From contig JAUPFV010000002.1 of assembly GCA_036936605.1 (NCBI GenBank), positions 130,122,376 through 130,186,375 of the forward strand: DNA of 64,000 nucleotides. The letters run 5' to 3'. This DNA is from Limnanthes douglasii subsp. nivea (taxonomy: Eukaryota; Streptophyta; Magnoliopsida; Brassicales; Limnanthaceae). The notes under the pieces were generated by a model. That model was not told where the DNA came from and did not search any database. It was given only the letters and a program-made list of their open reading frames with translations. Numbering within the stretch: the stretch's first letter is position 1; each line of letters starts with the position of its first letter. Made by a program: the position numbers and the translations under genes. Shown here piece by piece: positions 23,366-36,357 of this stretch.

Positions 23366-24485
23366 ATTCAATACCTATATAAATCTAATACCTGATCATT
23401 TTTGAGGTTGGGTATTCTAACAAGCAGTTTCACGGTTGCTGCTTGGCACTCTAATCCCAACCATTTAAAAAACCTTGGTATCGAGGTCGGCTTTGCTACC
23501 TCTCGGCCGGCTGTTGTGTGCTCCATGATGAAGGGTTGCATGGGGACACGTTTTATCATCAAGATGCTATGTACATAACTAATTTTTATACTGAATAGAT
23601 CAATCTTACAATTAGAAGGGTGTCGCAGCCGACGACTCTATCAGGTTTTTCGATAGCTAAGCAACTCCTGATAGACTGTCGAAGCTTGAACAATATTGAT
23701 CCGGACCAGTCGTAATTGTTTATTTTGATGAGGTCTTCAACAAAATAAAGCGTGCTCCAACCCAGGATATCTCCAGATACGGAGTAGAATAGGGTTGAGC
23801 ACAAAAACAGTATCAACAGCCTTGCAACATCTTCCAACTCATGCTCCTCCTTTCACTTATTGTTTTTTCTATACCTGCCTGTAAAACCCAGGACAACATG
23901 CTATGTTAGTAAAGTACAACCTCCTGCTTTATAAGATGAAGTCGATTTTAAAGCTACCTTTAAAATGACATTCGTTATTGTTTTAGTATTTGTCGGTCCT
24001 ACTTTTCTGGCAGTTTTACCCATGAAGTATTTCTTCATCATCCTCGACTCGTCATTCTCACCGGGCGGGTATTTGTTGAGAAATAATCCGATTTTCGTTA
24101 ACGGAATTTCCTACGTGCCATGCTTCATCCCGAATATAACCTTCACATCATCTGGAGTTAGTTTTACTAACTTTGAGCCAATATGGAAGGCGTCTTCATC
24201 AACAGAGAACCTCTCGACAACATACTGAATGAGCGAGTAGAATTTCTTCTTTGGCAGCTCTGCCTCATAACGGACGTCGAAATCCGTTTTCAAAAGCGTG
24301 TAGAAGGGTGTGTTTCTTCCGGCTTCAATGTGGGCACGGGTAATATGGTTCTCTTTCAGAAGCTTCAGAAGGCTCACCAACCCTGACCTGTAATAGCTTG
24401 GTTTTGTTGTCATACTTCCTGCACAAACACAAATCAGTTGGAGTGTCACACACACATGTGATGAAGTCCAATCCCTAAATTGCAT

Positions 24486-26389
24486 CGTTTAAGTCTTTGT
24501 TTTATGTTTTCGTGAATTTTCTGCATTTTCCTATTTTTGTTGGATTTTATTAAAATACTTAACCAGCTCCAATCACTTTGGAATTGGGCTGTGCTTTATT
24601 TTATTTCATAAGGAACAAGATGTAATTTTTGGACTAGGGTTTCAAGTACTTTTATAAAATTCTCTCAAACCCTAGTGTTGCCTCAGACGTTTTTACATAG
24701 AATTTGAGTTTTCTCTAAAGTCTCTTATACTCTTACCTACCTAGAATTGGAGATTATCCATCTTTTCTATTTTTCGTGTGTCTTAATATTTGTTTTCCAC
24801 CGCTTGCTTCATCTCATAGCTCGGTGCTACCTGAAAGTAGCCCAAACGGGGGCTAAAGGATACTTAATCCTAGGATTGAATCCGGGATTCCATTTCAATA
24901 ATCTAAGAGAGTGTCCAAATGTTACATTTCAAGAGTTTTTTAATATTCACTAAAAGATCAAGTTAGATGGAACACTCCTTGAATCCCAATATGAGAGATT
25001 AAAAGCACCGCTAAGATGAAAGTTATCCATAAATTTTTGGATAATATGCATTTTAAGCATACCATATAAAAGTTTTGCAGTTAATGTAGATTTAGATAAG
25101 GATAGAAGAACGAACTTATCTTTTTCCATCAAATTAAATGTTTTTATATTATCCATTATCTATGAACTGAACATTATCATGAATAACCTCATTTGGTTTC
25201 ATTCTTGTGATTTAAACGAATGACTTTTTGGGACTGATGCTTTGAAGTGGTTGAGACTTTGGCCATATTGGTGTATTGGAATCATAGATTGAGTTACTTC
25301 TTAGAGCTGGAAAGTGTTCTTCATGACCATGCTTTTGAGATGTTAAAGAGAAGTATTTTTTGTGCTTTGGTATGCTGATGAGTCATTGTTGTAGACTGAA
25401 CTCTGTTTATGGAACTGTTTTTGTTAACGGTGGGTTTGTTATTTTACTTGTGTTGGTGATTGAGTGTCATATCTAATATTGTTTGGGAAGAACCTCGATA
25501 GGAAGATTAGATCCGGTCATCATTAAAAAGATTGGAAATTAGTCCAACATGACAAACAGTCGATGATTCCTTCTTGGAAAAATTTACTTTTTGCCTTTAC
25601 AAATTCATATCAAGATCCCTTTTATCTTATATAATCGTCTACACAACTATATCAAAAAATGAATTTGAATTCTTTTGCTACAATTTTTATGAGTTTTTAT
25701 TCATTCAATTGTTAGCCATTCGAGTTTCAAGTTGTGAAAATTCAATAATATGATCTTTATATCTTTTAAGGTGTTTTTTGTTTGACTCGTATGTTGTTGA
25801 ATGTTGAGTTAGTCGATCTACGTGTGATATAATATGGTTTCATGTTGAGCTGTTTTTAGGATGTTATGATATTTTTTATTTGCAGTTCGGTGAATATTTT
25901 CACACGATTATGGCATATATTTTCACATGCATTGTATGAATTGATATGAACTTTTTGCACATTCTATGCAAATTCTGGTCATAAATGATGAATTATGTTT
26001 GTATAAAATATGGAAAAATTTCATTCAATATTGAGCTAGTTTGTGTGAAATGTATATATCGATTGTATTATTGTTTGGTTGATTGTATATTTTTGTGCGA
26101 TAGTTTTATATTAGTTTAGATGCGTCAATTCTTAAAATAACAGGTACTGCCCATTTTGTAAGTGTAATCATGAATATTTTTATAAGTTAGATATCTATAA
26201 CATAATATTTTGTTAAGTTAGCATGATGACTCGATATATATATCGAAAAGACTTAGATGTATCTCTAGAGATAATTCCAATGATAATGCTGATCTAGACT
26301 CACAACATTTTATATTCGTGAATTACCACACACAATCCTTTTGTTTAAAGCATATTTACAAAAGTGTTTCTCTGTATAATTTCTCTGAT
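24486..26389. other. Intergenic stretch; possible eroded LTR at its start
   Basis: MULE-1 similarity ends near 24.49 kb. From about 24538 to 24950 the sequence has LTR-like character: TGTTGGATT, a TATA-like TTTTATAAAATTC at 24650, then CTCTCAAACCCTAG and later GGGATTCC. I found no partner LTR, primer site or target duplication, so a solo LTR is only a suggestion. The rest is AT-rich, without genes. Confidence 0.3.
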
Positions 26390-27210
26390 GAGTAATGCGC
26401 TTCATTCATTTGTCATCATCGTAATATCGGAAGAGGATCGAGGGTTCCAAAAGATTAGTACCAAGTGCTTCTATGATTTTTTAGAAAGTACTACCTCACG
26501 TCATTGGTTTATAAAAATAATACACATAACATACACTCTACAATATCTTCGAAGTGGGTGCGAGTTTATGCAAACCCTATGTTTTAATTAATGCGTAAAA
26601 TTATTTATTTTATTAAAATAATTCAACACGGCTAGTTCTTTGTATTAATCAATTTGATTTATAAATAATTAACTTTTTGGATATAATGTTTTGGTTTGAT
26701 TGTTTTGTGTTTGATCATTTATGTTATATATAATCGATATATATATATATATATGAATAATAAATCTAATTGGGTTATATTATTTTGAATTTGATTACAC
26801 TTCGACTTGGTTAGGCTAAATTCCAATACTTTAAAGGAAATATAATCCACTTCATCCTCTCATCTTCATTATGAAATGAGAGAATGGTGGAGGATCAAGC
26901 AGTGTTGCCCCTATCAGTTTTGAGAAAGTAATACCAAACACTTCTATGGTTTTTGAAGAAGTATAACCTAATGTCTCTAGTTTATACAAATAATACATGG
27001 AACATAACGTTTTTAATGTCTTTGAAGGGGATACATGTTTATTTAAATTATATGTTTTAGTTAGTATGTAAACTTATCTAATTTGATTAGAAGATGTTAG
27101 ATGTGATTTAGGTTTGATCAATTATATCATGCGTAATCGATTGATAAGATTAATGAATTTAATTTAGTTTTATTATTTTATATTTAATTATTTATTGATT
27201 TGATTAGGCT
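26390..27210. repeat. Diverged tandem duplication, unit about 500 bp
   Basis: A block near 26435-26620 (AGTACCAAGTGCTTCTATG, then TTATAAAAATAATACACATA and ATGTTTTAATTA) recurs diverged near 26925-27070 (AATACCAAACACTTCTATGG, TTATACAAATAATACATGGA, ATGTTTTAGTTA). Both are followed by related AT-rich text containing TTTGATCA and AATCGAT. It is noncoding, and a (TA)n run lies between the copies near 26738-26752. Confidence 0.7.
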
Positions 27211-29299
27211 AAATTATAATATATTTTTATGATTGGTTCGAGTTTGATTAAGAATTGATTTATTATTAATTGATAAATAACAAATTTTGTTATTGATATA
27301 TTTTTTATATTTTTTTATCGATTATCCATCTGTTGTTGTGCATTTTATGAGACATTTTGAAAATGAAACCTATACGGTTAGGATATTTCTTGAAATGAGT
27401 GTTTATGACATAATTTGGTAAGCTCATCCATGTTCTAATGATGTTAGACAACCAAAGTTCCTCCTTAAGGCATTTATCAAATAATAACACTCTTGGACAA
27501 ATAGATTTCTTTTTTCTCTCTCTTAGTTGACGGTTATATTGGACAAAAATCATGTTTTATAAGTTGTCTAGTGATGAGAAATATTTTAGAACTTCTGGTT
27601 TTTGTGAATGATATATATACGTTCAAGTATTTCTATGGTTCGCAGATGTAGAGATTTTACAACTCACCTATTACAGCACGTTTGTGGAAGAAAAAGATAA
27701 CTTGTCAGCTACTTTTGACGAGAATGATCTGGAATAAATCAATCAGAATGGTGTATCCCTTCAACATTAGATATTCCCATAAAAAAAGTTTCAAAAATAA
27801 TTTTGCAGGTGTCGTTATCTTTGCAATTGTGGAGTTCAGAGTCTAATTTGTTTATGCTAGACCTTGTAGGTCAATTTAAGAGCTCAAATTCGAAGTTAGT
27901 TTACTACCAAAACCTTATTGCGTTATCATATCAAAATAATCGTTTTTAATAAAGTTTGATTTTTTATCACATATAATATTTTAAACATAGTGTCAAGGGC
28001 ACAAGAAAATAATGCAACAACGATATCTAATCTTTGGTCGTTATTATCGAGGTTGGGCAAGCCTTTAGAGAAATAGTTACTGGTAGACAAAAGAATTTAT
28101 TTTACGTTTAATGCACTAGAAGAAACATAAACCCGTTTTGAAACGTAACTTTTTACAGTCCCAAAGGAAACGACTAATGTGCATAATCGGTTGGTTGGGC
28201 TGAGAGGAGGATATTATTTGGAGGAGGTTCAAGCCCTTCAAGATACATATCACACTAGAGCGGAAAATTTGGACGATTGGCAGCCTAAGTAGATATGTTT
28301 GAAACTTGAAATAATTGTGTGTGCAACAAGAAGAGTCGAAGAGGCTTAAAATGATTCAATTAGAGATTTTTCCGAAAAGAGGGAGCTCCATGAATCAGAT
28401 ATGTTAGAGATTTACGATTTGTGTCTGATGGCCTCTATTGACCTTTTTCAAAAGATGAGAAAATCACCTATCTGGGCCATGTATTTGATCCTTCCAAACT
28501 TAAATTTGGATTTATATTAGAAGTTAATTCCCCGTGATCAATTCTTAATTGATGTGGAGTGATCGTTGACAAAGAATGTATCACTTCTAATACATTTATA
28601 AGAGAAAGCATAAGTTGTCTTCCTACAAAACCTTCCAGCACGGTTAGATAATGAAAGAATGTGTTTTGCCTCATAGCCATATATCGTGGCATACTAGCAG
28701 TGTAATTGATTTTTTGTATATTTAATATATTAAAGGAGGGCATGTGTCGCTTGTGGGCATGTATTTATTAATAAAACCAAGTTTTCATCATATGATTTAT
28801 TTATTTATGCATTTCGCGTATATTTGAAGTAATTAATTCGCGTGCTCCTTGTCAATTTTGAAACAAGGCCAGAATAAGGATCGAAACTCGCTCTTTAAGA
28901 TAAAATATGTTTTATCTAATAAATATGGCATTACCATAGTAAATTATGCATGTTGGATGCATATTGATACATGTAATTGATGTTCATTTAGTACAAATAA
29001 GTCTTTTTGCTACTTGTTCAATTAGAACATTTTTTTAACTCGGTTTCCTTCAGATTGGGTCGGGAAAGCCTCCAATTTTGACTATATATATATGACCAAT
29101 TATATAAGTTCGTTAAGAAGATAAAACAATGTCTTGCCTAAATATTTTACAAATTTTCCAAGAGTATGATATTTTTTAGGATGATAACTCTCAAATATAA
29201 AGATCGGTGATCAACATACAAATCTGACTCGAGAGCTATAAAAATGGTGCTTTAATGCGGAAGTCACTTTATATAATTTTGGTTCTTTGACACTTGGGT
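27211..29299. other. Intergenic AT-rich stretch
   Basis: No gene recognised. Open frames at 27305-27553 and 28468-28743 (both minus) have no family signature. The stretch leads into a decayed copia pol and may contain its eroded gag and integrase part. Confidence 0.45.
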
Positions 29300-30466
29300 C
29301 ACGTAGAATGACCGAAAGTGATTATTATTAGTGAATTGATGGCAAAATAATAAGTAAGCCATGAAGACATCATATCATGCCATATTGGTCTATGTTGGTA
29401 AATTTATACTCAAGTTGCTTCTTTGGTTTGAATACCAGGAATTTAAGTCTCTTTAGAACAAAAATATAATCAATATGATATTTGTCATCCACATAGGGAA
29501 CAAAATGAAATTGTTCAAGAAGATCAAACTTTTGCTTCTTAAAAAATGCAAATTAAGAAATAACGAGCTTCAAAATATCCACAAGATATAAGAATAACAC
29601 TATATATTTGGATCATATAATTTATCTTCATGAACATAAAGATTCATGTGGTGTAAAAATAAAAGATCCGTCGTGTTTTCGTGAAGTCATGAAGAGTCAT
29701 GATTCTCAGTTGTGGATCAACACTATAGAAGAAAAGTGTTAATAAATACAAGATAATGTAGTTTGGGAGTTTCTTCTATTTACTAAGGAAAAATCCACTT
29801 GATCGTAAGTGATTTTACAAAACTAAACAGACGTGATTTGAGATAATAGGTTATACTCAACATAAATTGATTGACTTAGAAGAGACCTTATCTTTAATTT
29901 CATTAAGGAGTTCTTCAGTATAACCATAACACTAGTTGCACACTTTGGCATAGATCGTTATCCAAATTATGTTAAGTATATTTTTATTAATAATGATATT
30001 GATTAAAAAACGCTCTATATGGTGCATCTTCCAATATGTTGATATATAAGACATCAAATAATCTGAAGATCATTGAGTATTCATAATCATATTTTAGTAG
30101 GTTATGTAGAGAAATATATTCTAGCAGATACAACATTACAAAAAAAATGTAAAACAACATTTGTTGGATCCTCCGGTATGGTAGTGTAGTTTGTTACATG
30201 TTTTAAAGCGTCAATCCATGCATTGTGGTTGAAGAATCTTATCATTAAAAAGGGATATAAAAAACCTTAAGGCTACAATATGACTATAATTAAATAGTAT
30301 GAGCGCGACTAAGTCCGACCATATAGATATCGAGTTCATGTTCATTAAATAGAGTGTACATAGTCGTCACATAGTACACAACACAAGGTACAAAATTTAT
30401 GGTAGATTATCCTCTTACTAAACCTGGATACCTTCAATTTTTCAGGAACACACCATAATTATTATA
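29300..30466 (+). pseudogene. Decayed Ty1/copia pol (reverse transcriptase to RNase H)
   Basis: Collinear remnants of a copia polyprotein with many stops. The start of reverse transcriptase is at about 29665-29790 (FREVMKSHDSQLWINTIEEK, IQDNVVWEF). RNase H follows at about 30190-30250 (FKASIHALWLKNLI). Its C-terminal end is at 30310-30460 (KSDHIDIEFMFIK, VHNTRYKI, then DYPLTKPGYLQFFQEHT). The middle of reverse transcriptase is not recognisable. It lies about 500 bp upstream of the better-preserved copia element and is a separate, older copy. No LTRs were identified. Confidence 0.75.
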
Positions 30467-30960
30467 TAGTTGATGTAGAAAATTGTTAATTTCAGTAAAT
30501 TTTTTTGTTATAGGCCCCATATTTTGTAGAATACATTTCATATATATATTATGTTGATTTGCGTTGAATTGAATTCTCTAACTCATTAAATAAATATCCA
30601 TTTAACAAATCTGGGCATGTCAAATGATTTACAATATTGTGTGATTATTATAATATTTAAACCCTCTCTGTTTATATACTCTAACTTTACTCAAGTAAAG
30701 TTTTGAATTTTTATTGCTTCCATAAAATTATAATGACCTGTTATATCCTGAAAGATTTTTTCCAGGACACTAAAAACAAAAAGAAAGACATAAATAATTA
30801 TTTTTAAAAACGTCTAATACGTTCCCAACTCTTCTTAAAAAGGTATAGTTTTTTAAGAATTTTGACACCAATACCTTGGTTTTATATCGTTTGCTTTTTA
30901 TAACTATTGCATTGGTTCATTGATTAATTTTGTTTTAAATTCATCATAAATAAAATATAA

Positions 30961-31430
30961 ATACATAACAGTCTAGCCTTATTCAACATTCATGTTATTA
31001 TTGGATAGAAGACATGTTAGATGAAAAGACAGTGAAGATGAGGCAAGTGCTAAACACATTAAAGAGAGCTGGAGTGAATTGAAAAGACAGTGTAATTTTA
31101 GTGGGTCATAAATTACAAATTAAGGACTGTAAATGTTTTTCCCTTTTAAGTGTTACAGTCTCTACAAAACTAAGGGTTAGGGTTTTTTGTGTATGCATCG
31201 AAACGACATAATCATTGTGTCTTTCTAATCAAATCAATATGCAGCAGGTCCGGAGATGTAGGCATAATTTTCTGAACTTCGTGAACAATTGTGTGTTTGA
31301 TTTCACTTTTTTTTGTGTTTCTTTTGTTTTTTATTTGATTACAAGAAAATTGTATATTTTCCCAAAACCCCTCTTTACCTCAAGCAAATTTAGAAGTGAT
31401 TTGCTGGGAAATTAGCGTATTTCCTTTACA
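30961..31430 (+). repeat. 5' LTR of the copia element
   Basis: Matches 35460-35938 along its length (GTTATTATTGGATAGAAGA, GTAATTTTAGTGGGTCATAA, AAAACCCCTCTTTACCTCAA) and ends TTTACA just before the primer site. The first few bases diverge from the TGTTATTTTGACAT start of the 3' LTR. Confidence 0.88.
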
Positions 31431-31432
31431 AC

Positions 31433-31445
31433 TGGTATCAGAGCC
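31433..31445 (+). other. Primer binding site (Met-tRNA type)
   Basis: TGGTATCAGAGCC lies two bases after the 5' LTR. It is complementary to the 3' end of initiator Met-tRNA, the usual primer for minus-strand DNA synthesis in plant copia elements. Confidence 0.9.
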
Positions 31446-31488
31446 AGGCTGGTAGCGATCCAAAGGAGGTCGGATTTGAGTAGGAGAA

Positions 31489-34400
31489 ATGGCTACAGAC
31501 GAAGGAAAGGAGAGACTCGAAAAAATCGATGGTGTAGATTTTTTGTTCTGGAAGATGCAAATTGAAGATTATCTGTACTAGAAAAAGCTTTATCAACCCC
31601 TCTCAGAAAAGAAACCAGAGGGTATAAAGATGAAGGATGGACCCTTCTTGATAGACAAGCTCTTGGAGTCATCCGATTGACACTATCCCGCAATGTTGCT
31701 TTTCACATCATAAAGTAAACAACCACGGCGGGTATTATGAAGGCTCTCTCCAGTATGTATGAGAAGCCATCAGCGTCTAACAAAGTTCACTTGATGAGGC
31801 ATTTATTCAATTTGCGAATGATGGAAGGCGTTTTGGTAGCTCAACACCTCAATGAACTCAATACAATCACAACCCAGTTGAGTTCAGTTAAAATTGATTT
31901 TGATGAAGAAATACGAGCATTGATATTGTTGTCTTCACTACCAGATAGTTGGAATGTTACTGTCACTGCGGTGTGTAGCTCGTCATGAAGCAATAAGTTG
32001 AAATTTGATGATGTTCATGACCTAGTTCTCAGTGTAGAGATTCGATTGAGAGAATCAGGTAAGTAATCAATCTCCCCAGCCTTATATACAGAATCGAGAG
32101 AAAGAAATTCTACCAAAGTATATGGACGCGGTAAATCGAACTACCGAGGCAAATCAAGAGACTGGAGGTCCAAGTTTAGGAATCCTAAAACTTCTCAGGG
32201 GTTGAGAAACAACGAGTGTTGGAATTGTGGGAAGACTGGGCACTATAAATTTCAGTGCAAGAGAGAACCAAAGGATCGGGAGAAAAAGATAGAGGCAAAT
32301 ATCACTTCAGAAGGAGACGATGCGTTAATATGCTCCTTAGAAAGTAGGGAAGAGTCTTGGGTATTAGACTCTGAGCATAGTTTCACGTGACTTCGAAGAA
32401 AGAATTCTTCGAGAGGTATGTCCCTGGTAACCTTGGAAAAGTATATCTTGGTGATGATCAACCTAGTGATATTATTGTTAAAGGTACTGTGAAGATTAAA
32501 TGGGTCTGTATGGGAACTGAAAGATGTCAGACATATCCCCAGTCTGAGAAAGAACTTAATCTCAATAGGGTAGTTGGCTAGTGAAGGCTATAATACGATC
32601 TTCCATGGTGACAATTGGAAAATTTCAAAGGAAGCAATGTCGGTTGCTTGCGGAAAGAAGAGTGGTACTCTTTACAAGACAGCAGAGACGAGTTATTCAA
32701 TTACAATTGCAGCAGGAAACGAAAATCAAAATGTTTGGCACCAGAGGTTTGGCCATATGAGTGTGAAGGGTATGAAAATTATGTACTTGAATGGGAAGCT
32801 TCCAGGTCTAAAGTCAGTCGATATAGACATGTGTGAAGATTGCATACTTGGAAAACAGAAGAGGGTCAGTTTTCAAACGAGTGGTGGAACCCCAAAGAAA
32901 GAAAGGCTGGAGCTTGTTCACTCTGACGCTTGGGGGCCAACAACTGTTTCATCTATAGGAGGGAAACACTATTTCGTGACCTTTATCAATGATCATTCTC
33001 GAAAGGTATGGGTTTATTTTCTGAAGCATAAATCTGAAGTGTTTGATGTTTTTAGGAGATGAAAATCTATGGTTGAGAATGAGAAAGGTCTAAAGATTAA
33101 AAAGCTGAGAACTGATAATGGTGGTGAAAATGAGGACACTAAATTCAAGAAATTTTGTTATGAGCATGGTATCAGGATGGAGAGAAACGTTCCAGGTACG
33201 CCTCAACACAATGGCATTGCCGAACGTATGAACAGAACATTGACATAAAGAGCCAAAAACATTCGAATACACTCTGGTTTACCGAAGCAGTTATGGGCAA
33301 AAGCAATCAATACATCGGCTTACCTGGTTAACTGAGGCCTATCAGTTCCCTTTTAACATCGAATACCTGAGGAGGTATGGAGTGGTAAGGATATAAAATT
33401 ATAACATCTAAGAGTTTTTGGTTGTACAACATATATTCATATAAGTGATCAAGGCAGGAACAAGCTTAATCTGAAATCGAAAAAATAATTCCTAATCAGC
33501 TATGGTAAAGATGAGTTTGGTTATCGTGTTTGGGATGAGGAAAACAGGAAGATGATACGAAGCAGAGATGTGATCTTCAATGAAATAGTAATGTACATGG
33601 ACAAACATAAAACTGAAGCAAATGACTCAAAGCCGTATGAATCAGTATTTGCAGATATCAAGGGAGTCCCAGTTAGTCAAGAAATAAAGTCGATCAGATT
33701 AACCCCTCAACAAGGAGATTCCGTTGGACAGACCGAACGATAACAATCTGATACCCTACAGCCGACCAAGGCAGTTCCTGTTTTGCGAAGATCTTCCCGA
33801 CCCCATGTAGCCAACAGGAGATACTTGAACTATCTGTTACTTACCGATGGAGGGGAACCTGAATGCTATGATGAGGCTTGAGTAAGTGGGAGTTTGCCAT
33901 GAAAAATGAGATGAAGTCTTTAATCTCAAATGATGCATGGGACCTAACGGAGTTACCAATGGGTAAGAAGACACTTCATAACAAATGGGTGTATCGGGTG
34001 AAAGATGAGCAAGATGGCTCTAAGAGATACAAAGCGTGACTAGTTGTCAAAGGGTTCCAGCAAAAGGAAAGAATTGATTACGTCAATATTTTTGCTTCAG
34101 TTGTGAAGCTCAATACTATTAGATCAGTGTTGAGTATTGTTGCCATTGAAGACCTTTATCTTGAACAGTTAGATGTGAAGACTGAATTTCTTCACGGGGA
34201 TTTGGATGAGGAGATATACATGTATCAACTAGAAGGTTTCTTAAAAGAAAGGAAAAAAAACATGGTATGCAGACTTAAGAAAAGTTTGTATGGTTTAAAA
34301 CAAGCTCCAAGACAGTGGTACAAGAAATTTGACAGTTTTATGCACAAAGAGAGTTTTCAGAAGTGTAATGCAGACCACTGTTGCTATTTTAAAAGATGTA

Positions 34401-35388
34401 AGTCCACTTATATCATTTTGCTACTCTATGCTGATGATATGTTAGTAGCAGGTTCAGATATGGATGATATTAGAAGATTGAAGCTACAATTGTCAAAAGA
34501 ATTTGACATGAAGAACTTGGGTCCGGCAAAGAAGATTCTTGGAATGCAAATCATAAGAGATAAACATAGAATTTTTTTGCAGTTATCTCAGTCAGAGTAC
34601 ATCAACCGCGTTTTGAAGAGATTTAACATGTGTGATGCAAAGCCAGTTAGTACACCATTGGCAGGTCAGTCTTGTTCATCCAAGGATCAATACCCTAAGA
34701 TGGATGAAGAAAAAGACTTCATGGCTAAGGTTCCTTACGCCTCATCTATTGGAAGTTTGATATATGCAATGGTCTGTATGAGACCATACATTAGTCATGC
34801 AGTGGGAGTTGTGAGTAGGTTTATGTCAAACCCAGGGAAAATTCATTGGGAAGCTCTTAAATAGATTTTGAGGTACCTACTAGGTACCACAGAAAAGTGT
34901 TTGTACTTTGGTAAGGGTGAGTTAAAGGTACAAGGCTACGTAGATGCAGATTTTGGAGATGAAGTTGATCATCGGAAAAGCACTACCGGTTATATATTTC
35001 CCTTGGAACTACAGCTGTTAGTTGGATGTCAAAGTTATAGAAAATTGTCACTTTATCAACTACAAAGGCTTAGTATGTAGCAGTGATCGAGGCCAGTAAA
35101 GAGATGATGTGGCTTCAAGGTTTGTTAACCGAGTTGGGATTCAAACAGAACAACAACGTTCTGCATAGTGATAGTCAAAACGAAACTCAATTGGCGAAGA
35201 ATTCAACATTTCATTCAAGAAACAAGCACATCAGTCTTCATTATCATTGCATTAGATCTTTATTGGAAGATGAGGTGCTAATAGTGGAAAAGATCCAAGG
35301 AATCAAGAATCCAGTTGATATGTTGACAAAGATAATAGCCATTGAAAAACTGAAGTTGTGTTCAACTTCAGTTGGTCTGCAAGAGTAA
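31489..35388 (+). pseudogene. Copia gag-pol polyprotein, broken by stops
   Basis: The frame starts at ATG 31489 (a MATDEGKER-like start) but has TAG at 31579-31581. Gag continues at 31737-31988 and has a CCHC zinc knuckle (CWNCGKTGHYKFQC) near 32217. The protease active site near 32365 reads VLDSEHS where VLDSGAS is usual, so the Gly is lost. Pre-integrase and integrase follow at 32574-33062 (WHQRFGHMSVKGM, ELVHSDAWGP, FVTFINDHSRKVW) and continue in pieces to about 33740. Reverse transcriptase at 34103-34864 is the longest open part and keeps LLYADDMLVAGSD. RNase H is at 34868-35388 (YVDADFGDE, HRKSTTGYIF, IEASKEMMWLQGLL). It is inactive through stops and frame changes. Confidence 0.9.
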
Positions 35389-35459
35389 TAAGACCAGAAA
35401 GATCTGCTGCATAGATCAAGGTATGAAGACAGGTTGAAACCGTTCTTCAAGTGACAGAT

Positions 35460-35938
35460 TGTTATTTTGACATAATAGTCCAGTCTTATTCAACATTTAT
35501 GTTATTATTGGATAGAAGAGATGTTAGATGAAAAGACAGTGAAGATGAGGCAAGTGCTAAATACATTAAAGAGAGTTGGAGTGAATTGAAAAGACAATGT
35601 AATTTTAGTGGGTCATAAATTACACATTAAGGACTGTAAATATTTTCCCCTTTTAAGTGTTACAATCTCTAAAAAACTAAGCGTTAGGGTTTTTTGTGTA
35701 TGCATCGAAATGGCAGAATCATTGTGTCTTTCTAATAAAATCGATTTGCAACATGTCCAAAGACGTAGGTATAATTTGTTGAACTCAGTTAACAATTATG
35801 TGTTTGATTTCACTTTTGTTTTGTGTTCCCTTTCTTTTTGATTTGATTGCATGAAAATTGTATATTTTCTCAAAACCCCTCTTTACCTCAAGTAAATTTA
35901 GAAGTGATTTGCCGGGAAATTAACGTATTTCCCTAACA
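35460..35938 (+). repeat. 3' LTR of the copia element
   Basis: Begins TGTTATTTTGACAT after a short purine-containing stretch and ends CCCTAACA. It is similar to 30961-31430 throughout. Confidence 0.88.
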
Positions 35939-36357
35939 ATTTACATAAAATTTGTTAATTTATATTTTGGTTAATTAAAAAGATAAAATATACATGTTAA
36001 TCAATAACGGAAACTAAATAAAATCAAATCATAATTTGAGTTTGAGTTATTTTTAGAGGTTGATATTGACAAATAATAGAAATTAAATAATACAAAATTA
36101 AATTTGTTAAAAACTCAATTCAAATAATAAAAAAATGATTTTTTGGCTTCTCAATAAAAAAATATACAAAAATGCAGTCAATTGATTAAAGTTGTTTTAC
36201 CAAAATGGGAAAGAACAAATATATTTATCTCATTCAAAATTAACATGTTTAAGTTGTAAAATTTATAAAATTTTATAAATTAAGATTTCAAAAAGGAATT
36301 TTTTAATGATTTAGTTTTTCATTTATTAAAAATAAATAAAAAAATTATAAATTTATT
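35939..36357. other. AT-rich spacer, nothing recognised
   Basis: Very AT-rich DNA between the copia element and the third TRIM cluster. No open frame or clear repeat. Confidence 0.5.

Larger units (their letters stand above)
20860..24418 (-). pseudogene. DUF1985-like N-terminal part of the MULE-1 protease gene, with polyglutamine linker
   Basis: Minus-strand exons run from about 24418 (after an acceptor GCAG; first Met at 24413) downwards. The first holds a conserved block (KLTPDDVKVIFGMKHG). It is interrupted by TAG at 24111-24113, but the frame continues to about 23950. The next, 23870-23612, has LILFLCSTLFYSVSGDILG and YDWSGSILFKLRQSI. Then come 23565-23390 (PRFFKWLGLECQAATVKLL), 23055-22780 (FEGPLRLTEAERESFGG, Pro/Gln-rich end), a Gln-rich segment near 21680-21280, and 21258-20880 (MSEDEFNDLCRHDPDLM). 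The arrangement matches plant transposon proteins that pair a DUF1985-type domain with a Ulp1 protease. Several stops and frame changes make the present copy unlikely to be expressed intact. Confidence 0.7.
30961..35938 (+). mobile_element. Ty1/copia LTR retrotransposon with both LTRs, inactive
   Basis: About 5 kb: 5' LTR (about 30961-31430), primer site (31433-31445), a broken gag-pol frame and a 3' LTR (35460-35938). The order protease, integrase, reverse transcriptase, RNase H is that of copia elements. The LTRs differ by scattered substitutions and the first bases of the 5' LTR are altered, so the insertion is not recent. No target duplication could be recognised. Confidence 0.9.

Noticed and set aside
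13489..24490. Complete terminal inverted repeats for MULE-1
   Set aside because: A left terminus is plausible, but no inverted partner or 9-bp duplication was found near the right end, so the element is treated as truncated.
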